DNA of 64,000 nt from CAYOWQ01 sp964407695 (GTDB lineage: Bacteria > Planctomycetota > Phycisphaerae > Phycisphaerales > SM1A02): contig CAYOWQ010000009.1 of the NCBI GenBank assembly GCA_964407695.1, positions 62,001-126,000 of the forward strand, in the 5' to 3' direction. A program made the translations under genes and the position numbers. This document shows positions 58,890-64,000 of the stretch, one piece after another. Every line of letters starts with the position of its first letter. Within the stretch, counting starts at the first letter, position 1. Below the pieces are notes generated by a model. That model did no database searches. It was not told where the DNA came from and worked only from the letters and a program-made list of their open reading frames with translations.

Positions 58890-59897
58890 TCAGGCTTTCG
58901 CGAGGCGAAAGCGGGTGGCGACCGCGTCAATTCGACGGATGGAGTCGTGAACCCGGTGTTCGGAGACCACCCCTTCAATCATGGCCCGCTCGAGGGCATC
59001 GATGGCCCGGTGCTGCAGGTCCGTCGAGTGACAGATCATGCAGAGGTCGCCGCCGGCGGTGATCGTTTGTACGGCGACCTCCTCGATGGGATATCGATCA
59101 GCCACGGCCTTCATTTCAACATCGTCAGTCGTCACCAGGCCGGTCCATCCGAGGCGATCTCGTAGCAGCCCGCTGACAACCGTTTGGCTCATCGAGGAAG
59201 GAATACCCGGAGCAAGTTCGTCCATGGCGAGATGCGCCACCATGATCGAGGCCACCCCTGCGTGGATGGCAGCGCGAAAGGGAATGAGCTCCAGATTGTC
59301 AAGGCGATTCAAGTCATGCAACACGTGCGGGAGGTCATGGTGGCTGTCGAGTGACGTATCGCCATGTCCCGGGAAGTGTTTCGCGCATGCGGCCACTCCC
59401 GCGGCTTGCAACCCCTCAATCATCGCGCTTCCAAAGATCGAGACTCTTTGGGGATCGGACGCGAAGGCCCGGGCTCCGATGACTGGATTCAGCGGATTGG
59501 AATCCACATCCATGACCGGCGCCAGATTCCAGTTCACGCCGGATTGGCGAAGCTCAGTACCGATCCGGTGTCCCCATTCGCGTATCCGGGACGGATCGCG
59601 GCTGCGGGCAAGGTCACGCATGCTGGGAATCGGCGTGAACCCATCCTGGAATCGCTGAACTCTCCCGCCTTCCTGATCCACGGCAATGAGCAAGTCCTGG
59701 CCGGCGATGCGACGAGCCTCGGCACAGAGCTCGGTGAGTTGGGCCGGTGACTCGAAGTTGCGGGTGAAGAGGATGATCGACCGAACCCCTCGCCGAAGGA
59801 GTTCGGCAGCCTCATCACTGATCGTCCAGCCCTGAAATCCGATGCAGATCAGTCCGGCGGCTTGACGGTCTCGGGAAGCCGACAGGTCGGAGGCCAT
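58890..59897 (-). CDS. nagZ: Beta-N-acetylhexosaminidase, GH3 (NagZ-like)
   Basis: A 335-residue GH3 enzyme that removes GlcNAc from anhydromuropeptides in peptidoglycan recycling. The NagZ signature KHFPGHGDTSLDSHHDLP (catalytic His and neighbouring residues) is present, as is IAVDQEGGRVQRF. No signal peptide, so it is cytoplasmic, as in E. coli. It lies 28 bp upstream of moaA on the same strand. Confidence 0.88.
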   Translation of the reverse strand: MASDLSASRDRQAAGLICIGFQGWTISDEAAELLRRGVRSIILFTRNFESPAQLTELCAEARRIAGQDLLIAVDQEGGRVQRFQDGFTPIPSMRDLARSRDPSRIREWGHRIGTELRQSGVNWNLAPVMDVDSNPLNPVIGARAFASDPQRVSIFGSAMIEGLQAAGVAACAKHFPGHGDTSLDSHHDLPHVLHDLNRLDNLELIPFRAAIHAGVASIMVAHLAMDELAPGIPSSMSQTVVSGLLRDRLGWTGLVTTDDVEMKAVADRYPIEEVAVQTITAGGDLCMICHSTDLQHRAIDALERAMIEGVVSEHRVHDSIRRIDAVATRFRLAKA

Positions 59898-59997
59898 GGG
59901 GTCAATCTCCTCGCGGATTCATGATGTGGGTCAATTTCCTTGACCTGCCCGCAGCGGCCGAGCGACGCCGCGCACCTCACTGTGAGCCGGCCCCGCA

Positions 59998-60276
59998 CTA
60001 CTCTTCAAAGAATCGATTCTCGACCAATTTTTTGAGTGAAGCAACTGCTTCCTCAGCGTCTTCGCCATCCGCGATGATCTCGATGGGGGTGCCCATCGTG
60101 GCGGCGAGCATCATCATCTGCATGATCGATTTCCCGTCGACGGTCTCGTCCAGGTCGGCGCGGCGGACGGTAATCTTCGATCGGCACTTGCCCGCCGTCT
60201 CCACAAAGACCATCGCCGGCCTGGCATGCAGGCCGAGCTTGTTGGCGATGGTGACAATGGCGGTGACGGTTGGCAC
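59998..60276 (-). CDS. PTS phosphocarrier protein HPr-like
   Basis: A 92-residue HPr fold. The phosphorylatable His is in KLGLHARPAM, and a regulatory-type Ser is in DGKSIMQMMML. No sugar permease is in the window, so it may belong to a PTS-Ntr regulatory chain (NPr). The start is GTG at 60276, with no clear Shine-Dalgarno; an IF-like weak start or a missed upstream codon is possible. It is 18 bp downstream of the EIIA gene. Confidence 0.88.
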   Translation of the reverse strand: MPTVTAIVTIANKLGLHARPAMVFVETAGKCRSKITVRRADLDETVDGKSIMQMMMLAATMGTPIEIIADGEDAEEAVASLKKLVENRFFEE

Positions 60277-60294
60277 GGTGGGAGGGACGACAAT

Positions 60295-60771
60295 TCAGCG
60301 GGCGACGGTCCTGGCATCGGCTTCATCGAGCAAGGTGATCACGTCGGCAACGGTCGTCGCCTGACGCAGGAAACTCCGAAACCGGTCCTGCTGAAGGTTA
60401 TCGAGGATTGCCTTCATGGCGTCAATATGGTCTTCCGGGCGGTCCTCCGGCGAAAGCAACAGGAAGACCAGGTGCGTGGGCTTCTTGTCAAGCGCATTGA
60501 AGTCGATTCCCTGGTCGCTCACTCCGATCGAGAGTGAAATTCGCTTGAGAGCGGGATGCTTGGCGTGCGGAACCGCGACTCCATGACCAAAGCCGGTGCT
60601 CCCTCGGTTCTCTCGCTTGATGACGAGATTCATGATTTCATCATGGAGGGCCGCGGGAAGGCCTTTGGAGTCGACAAGGCGCTGGGCGAGTTCCCGAATG
60701 ACGTCATCGCGCTTTGTCGACGTCAGGCGTGGAACGACAGCGCCTTCAACAACAATCTCGCGAAACCTCAT
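60295..60771 (-). CDS. PTS EIIA-Ntr-like protein
   Basis: A 158-residue EIIA of the fructose/nitrogen (PtsN) class. The phospho-His region is GHGVAVPHAKHPALK, and the N-terminus has VVPRLTSTKRDDVIREL. With HPr and HPF next to it, it resembles the hpf-ptsN-ptsO cluster of Proteobacteria. Phosphorylation by HPr would let it regulate other proteins. ATG at 60771 overlaps the hpf stop. Confidence 0.88.
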   Translation of the reverse strand: MRFREIVVEGAVVPRLTSTKRDDVIRELAQRLVDSKGLPAALHDEIMNLVIKRENRGSTGFGHGVAVPHAKHPALKRISLSIGVSDQGIDFNALDKKPTHLVFLLLSPEDRPEDHIDAMKAILDNLQQDRFRSFLRQATTVADVITLLDEADARTVAR

Positions 60772-61124
60772 GGGGCCTCCTCGGAGTGGGAGCCTGCGCC
60801 GTTCCCGATATTGTGGTGGCCGGCTCCATCATGCTTGTGATCGCGAAGTCGGCTCTTGTGATCGGTAAGCTGCCGGACGGACCGATCGGAGGTGAGATCG
60901 ATGCAGGCGTAGAGATCGTCGTGCTCGGACCGGGCGACAAAATCGCCGTGGTGCTCAACGTCCGTTCGAATCTCGACGCAGTAGCCGTTCTTGACCTTGT
61001 CGATAATGACGTCGATGGCCTGAATGCGATCGAAGTAGCGGGGGAGCTTCTCCACCTTCTTTCTCGCGTACGACTCGATGGCAGGGGTGAGCGTCAGGTG
61101 CTTTCCGCTGATGTTGATCTGCAT
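60768..61124 (-). CDS. hpf: Ribosome hibernation promoting factor (short type)
   Basis: A 118-residue RaiA/HPF protein that binds the 30S subunit in stationary phase. The N-terminal ribosome-binding domain begins MQINISGKHLTLTPAIESYA. I prefer ATG at 61124 because GGAG lies 6 bases upstream; ATG at 61145 is the alternative. The protein lacks the long-type dimerisation domain and instead ends in a His-rich tail (about residues 90-118). It overlaps the EIIA gene by ATGA. Confidence 0.9.
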   Translation of the reverse strand: MQINISGKHLTLTPAIESYARKKVEKLPRYFDRIQAIDVIIDKVKNGYCVEIRTDVEHHGDFVARSEHDDLYACIDLTSDRSVRQLTDHKSRLRDHKHDGAGHHNIGNGAGSHSEEAP

Positions 61125-61172
61125 GGATGGCTCCAGAATTGACATGATGGGAATCGTGAAGAGTTTGGCAAG

Positions 61173-62051
61173 TCAGTGTCGAGCAACCGGGCGAGCGCCG
61201 GGAGCCGTCGATGCCCCCGCCTGCATCTTGGCGGAATGATCCGCCAGGACCGAATCGAGAGACTGGTGTCCGGGCACAAGCACGCCGCCGGAGACCAGGT
61301 AACGCACCGCCTCGTCGACCGAGAGGGGGACTTCGATCAGGTCGGCGGCAGAGACCGTGACCGTAAATCCGCTGAATGGCGCCGGCGAACAGGGAACGAA
61401 CACCGTCACATCAGCCCCGGCGCTCTCGGCGACCGACCGGAGGGCACCTCCCGTGACAAAGCCCAGGGACCAGGTCCCGCGACTCGGAAATTGAACCATC
61501 ACGACCCGGTTGAACTTGATCGGCTTCTCGTCGCTGAAGATGAAGTCCACCATCTGCTTCACGGAGGGGTAGATCTGCTTGAAGATCGGAACGGAGATGA
61601 TCACCTTCTCGAAGTACTTCCAGATGCTTCGGCCGACGAAGCCTCCAAGCAAGCGGCCGGCCACATACACGGCCATGATCGCAACAACCAACCCGATCAG
61701 GTCCATCATCCAGTTGCCGGCCCACCATTGCTCGATATTGGTGCGGCGAAGTCGGTAGGTGACGTCGTATTCCGACAGCGTCGGCAGCGTCGACGGCTGT
61801 GTGGCAAGAGCCTGCTGGACTGCTTCAGGCGAGGGATCAAATTTCTTCCCGAGTGTCTCAAAGTAATCCGCCGCACGGGTAAGACCCTCGCGAAGACCCG
61901 CGTTGATGGGTTCCGCGATCGTCGAATCCACGAACCGATAAGCGTAGACAATGATCCAGAGCGTCAGGACGGACGGAAGCAGAACGGCAAGGCCGCGGTA
62001 GACGGAGCGCTTGAAATCCGCGGAGAAACTTCGGTCTTGGGTCTCACCCAT
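61173..62051 (-). CDS. DUF502 family membrane protein
   Basis: A 292-residue protein with two transmembrane segments: about residues 18-40 (LAVLLPSVLTLWIIVYAYRF) and about 105-130 (MDLIGLVVAIMAVYVAGRLLGG). The soluble C-terminal region contains RNVFSDEKPIK-like patterns, including KPIKFNRVVMVQFPSRGTW, typical of DUF502 proteins, which occur in Planctomycetes, Proteobacteria and plants and have no defined role. It is upstream of hpf on the same strand, 48 bp away. Confidence 0.85.
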   Translation of the reverse strand: MGETQDRSFSADFKRSVYRGLAVLLPSVLTLWIIVYAYRFVDSTIAEPINAGLREGLTRAADYFETLGKKFDPSPEAVQQALATQPSTLPTLSEYDVTYRLRRTNIEQWWAGNWMMDLIGLVVAIMAVYVAGRLLGGFVGRSIWKYFEKVIISVPIFKQIYPSVKQMVDFIFSDEKPIKFNRVVMVQFPSRGTWSLGFVTGGALRSVAESAGADVTVFVPCSPAPFSGFTVTVSAADLIEVPLSVDEAVRYLVSGGVLVPGHQSLDSVLADHSAKMQAGASTAPGARPVARH

Positions 62052-62141
62052 GGTTTGCGTGTCGGCTCGATTCAGTCAGGAAGTGTAGGAACGACGAGAT
62101 CGGCCTTCTAGGCGAGAGTACGGCAAGAATTAACGTCGGGG

Positions 62142-62174
62142 AAAAAAATCGGCCGCCCGAATCGGGCAGCCGAT
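62142..62174 (-). terminator. Intrinsic terminator of rpoC
   Basis: On the minus strand ATCGGC-T-GCCCGA pairs with TCGGGC-G-GCCGAT (nearly perfect stem of 12 bp with one internal mismatch), followed by seven T (62142-62148). It is 29 bp after the rpoC stop. Confidence 0.9.
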
Positions 62175-62203
62175 TGATCAACTGTCTGGTTTCGGTCTGA
62201 GGA

Positions 62204-64000
62204 TCAGAAATCGCTGGACTGAGGTTCCGAAGAATGGCTCAGCACCTCGATCTCGGCCCCAGCACGTTCAGCACCGGCAGCCTCGGCATGCCGCGTGGCG
62301 GCCTCGAGCATGGCGTCGCCGGAATCCTCCAGGTCGACTGGCTCTTCGACCAGTCTCTGGACTTTGATCCTCGTGTAGGGCTCGAATCCGGTGCCTGCGG
62401 GGATCAGGTGGCCCAGCAACACGTTCTCCTTCAGCCCGCGAAGCTCGTCGATCGCACCCTTGAGCGCTGCCTCGGTGAGCACCTTGGTGGTCTCCTGGAA
62501 GGAAGCGCCGGAGAGGAACGAATCGGCCTGCAGAGATGCCTTGGTGATGCCGAGCAACAGCGTTCGACCTGATGCGGGCTTGGGCTTGCGGGTCTTGGCG
62601 GGTTGCTTGCCCTGGCTTTCCGCCAGCGCATTGGCCTCCTTGACCTCGTCGCGTTCCACCAGAGAGTTTGCCGAAAGCTGCGTATCGCCGGGCTCGACAA
62701 CCCGAAGCATGTGGCCAATATCCTCGTTGATCTGGCGGAAGAGGAACTTGTCGACGACGTCATTGGGCAGGAGGTCGGTATCACCGGGCGATTGCACCCG
62801 AACCTTGCTGAGCATCTGACGAAGGATGACCTCGATGTGCTTGTCGGAGATGGGCACGCCCTGGGCGCGGTACACGTTCTGAACTTCGTCAAGCATGTAG
62901 AGGTAGAGAGCCTCTTCACCCTTGATTCGAAGAATATCAGCCGGGATCATCGGGCCTTCGGTCAGCGGGTCGCCGGCCGTGACGGTATCGCCGGTATGGA
63001 CCAAGAGGTGCTTGCCCTGCGGCACGTGGTGATCGTGTTCGAGGCCGGCATCGGAGATGACGCGGATGGTCATCTTGCCCTTGCGCTTGTCTGAATAGAG
63101 TTCGACCTTGCCCGAGATCTCGGCCATCACGGCCGGATCCTTCGGGATGCGGGCCTCAAAGATTTCGGTGACGCGGGGCAGACCGCCGACGATGTCGGCC
63201 GAGCCGGCGACGTCCTTCGGCTGACGTGCCAGCATCTGTCCCATCTTGATGTTCTGGCCTTCCTGAACCTCGATACGGGCCTTGGCCGGAAGGTGGTGGA
63301 AGTCGAGAATGGTGCCCTTCTGATCCTCGATGATGATCTGAGGATGCTTCTCGCCGGTGTGCTCGATGACGATGAGCTCGCTGACTCCGCCCTTGGCTTC
63401 CTCGCGTCGGACGGTGACACCTTCGACAATGTCCTTGAAGCGAACGGTACCGGACTTCTCGGCAAGAATCGGCGTACGGTGGGGATCCCATTCGACGAGA
63501 AGCTGGCCCTTCTTGACCTGGTCGCCGGGGCGGACAGAGATCGTGGCGCCGTAAGGAACCTTGTATTTCTCGAGCTCGCGTCCCTTCGAGTCGACGATCG
63601 CCACTTCGCCGTTTCGCTTCAACGAGACGAACGACTTGCTGCCTTCCGACTCAACCTCGACCTCATTGCAATCGCGAAGCTCGACCGTACCGGCATTTCC
63701 GGCCTTGTAGAAGGTGTCGACAAGGCCGCGGGCGGCAATACCGCCGGTGTGGAAGGTTCGCATGGTGAGCTGGGTGCCGGGCTCGCCGATGGACTGGGCG
63801 GCGATGATGCCGACGGCCATGCCCTTCTCAACCAATTGGCCGGTGGCCATATCCATGCCGTAGCAGCGGGCGCAGACACCGCGAGAGGTGTCGCAGGACA
63901 GCGGCGAGCGAACCTGAACGGAGTCGATTCCAAGCGCTTCGATGCGGGCGGCGATGTCGTCGTCGATCACATCGTTTTCCGCAACGATCACTTCATCGGT
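62204..64000 (-). CDS. rpoC: DNA-directed RNA polymerase subunit beta', C-terminal part
   Basis: The right end of the window cuts this gene; 598 codons plus the stop are visible. The zinc-site region SCDTSRGVCARCYGMD, then the bridge-helix-to-trigger-loop region GIIAAQSIGEPGTQLTMRTFHTGG, are the C-terminal hallmarks of beta'. A long beta'-specific insert follows (about residues 100-320). The gene ends before a strong terminator. rpoB and the ribosomal L7/L12 genes should lie further right. Confidence 0.97.
   Translation of the reverse strand, partial: TDEVIVAENDVIDDDIAARIEALGIDSVQVRSPLSCDTSRGVCARCYGMDMATGQLVEKGMAVGIIAAQSIGEPGTQLTMRTFHTGGIAARGLVDTFYKAGNAGTVELRDCNEVEVESEGSKSFVSLKRNGEVAIVDSKGRELEKYKVPYGATISVRPGDQVKKGQLLVEWDPHRTPILAEKSGTVRFKDIVEGVTVRREEAKGGVSELIVIEHTGEKHPQIIIEDQKGTILDFHHLPAKARIEVQEGQNIKMGQMLARQPKDVAGSADIVGGLPRVTEIFEARIPKDPAVMAEISGKVELYSDKRKGKMTIRVISDAGLEHDHHVPQGKHLLVHTGDTVTAGDPLTEGPMIPADILRIKGEEALYLYMLDEVQNVYRAQGVPISDKHIEVILRQMLSKVRVQSPGDTDLLPNDVVDKFLFRQINEDIGHMLRVVEPGDTQLSANSLVERDEVKEANALAESQGKQPAKTRKPKPASGRTLLLGITKASLQADSFLSGASFQETTKVLTEAALKGAIDELRGLKENVLLGHLIPAGTGFEPYTRIKVQRLVEEPVDLEDSGDAMLEAATRHAEAAGAERAGAEIEVLSHSSEPQSSDF

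Overview
The window is a GC-rich bacterial chromosome segment that most likely comes from the phylum Planctomycetota. This rests on several things seen together: an ECF-type sigma factor divergent from a Hanks-type Ser/Thr kinase, two bactofilins, an Hc1-like mini-histone, FAD-dependent ThyX, a DUF502 protein, a secreted cyclase-fold protein, and many lipoproteins and zinc-ribbon or GYF membrane proteins. Lower taxonomy cannot be read safely; a Phycisphaerae-like lineage is a guess. No insertion sequence, prophage, integrase or CRISPR array was seen. The region is vertically inherited core and near-core DNA, broken at both ends (a sugar-phosphate isomerase-like gene at the left, rpoC at the right).

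Layout. 1-3.8 kb: cmk, plsC, a secreted cyclase-fold protein and ispD. 3.9-9.8 kb (minus): a SurA/PpiD-like foldase, rpsD, then a coupled kinase / small protein / galK chain. 9.8-16.7 kb: the ECF sigma factor, a 310-bp hairpin-rich spacer, an M24 aminopeptidase, two tandem zinc-ribbon membrane proteins, a GH15 glucan hydrolase and an orphan FliN-like SpoA protein. 16.7-23.2 kb (minus): a classic lipid operon, rpmF-plsX-fabH-fabD-[lipoprotein]-fabG-acpP-fabF. It is interrupted by a lipoprotein gene with its own terminator, after which fabG seems to begin at an ATC codon. 23.3-32.2 kb: isochorismatase-like hydrolase, Hc1-like protein, FabZ-like dehydratase, tRNA-Lys(CTT), panB, an HtrA protease, a Dus enzyme, thyX, small envelope proteins and an oligopeptide-type ABC ATPase.

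32.5-38.9 kb: a FixL/FixJ-type two-component pair, a dienelactone hydrolase, a small basic protein, an iodotyrosine-deiodinase-like flavoprotein coupled to a MORN-type exported protein, and a large unknown protein. 38.9-51 kb: yidC, a phosphoesterase, an M28 PDZ peptidase, two bactofilins, a glycosyltransferase-methyltransferase fusion, a thioesterase, purN, an HEFVH metallopeptidase, a PagL-like lipid A deacylase and a degenerate PfkB protein. 51.0-51.2 kb holds a candidate minus-strand structured RNA ending in a strong intrinsic terminator.

51.7-58.9 kb is the most coherent accessory locus. It is a Tat-exported, three-subunit molybdenum hydroxylase resembling E. coli PaoABC, followed by a 71-residue Cys-rich protein of unknown function, XdhC and MocA maturation factors, and convergent moaA. 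A 14-bp tandem repeat grows out of the moaA stop codon, and an orphan plus-strand terminator lies between mocA and moaA. 58.9-64 kb (minus): NagZ, HPr, EIIA-Ntr, hibernation factor HPF and a DUF502 protein (a PTS-Ntr-like regulatory cluster without rpoN in view), then the rpoC terminator and the rpoC 3' part.
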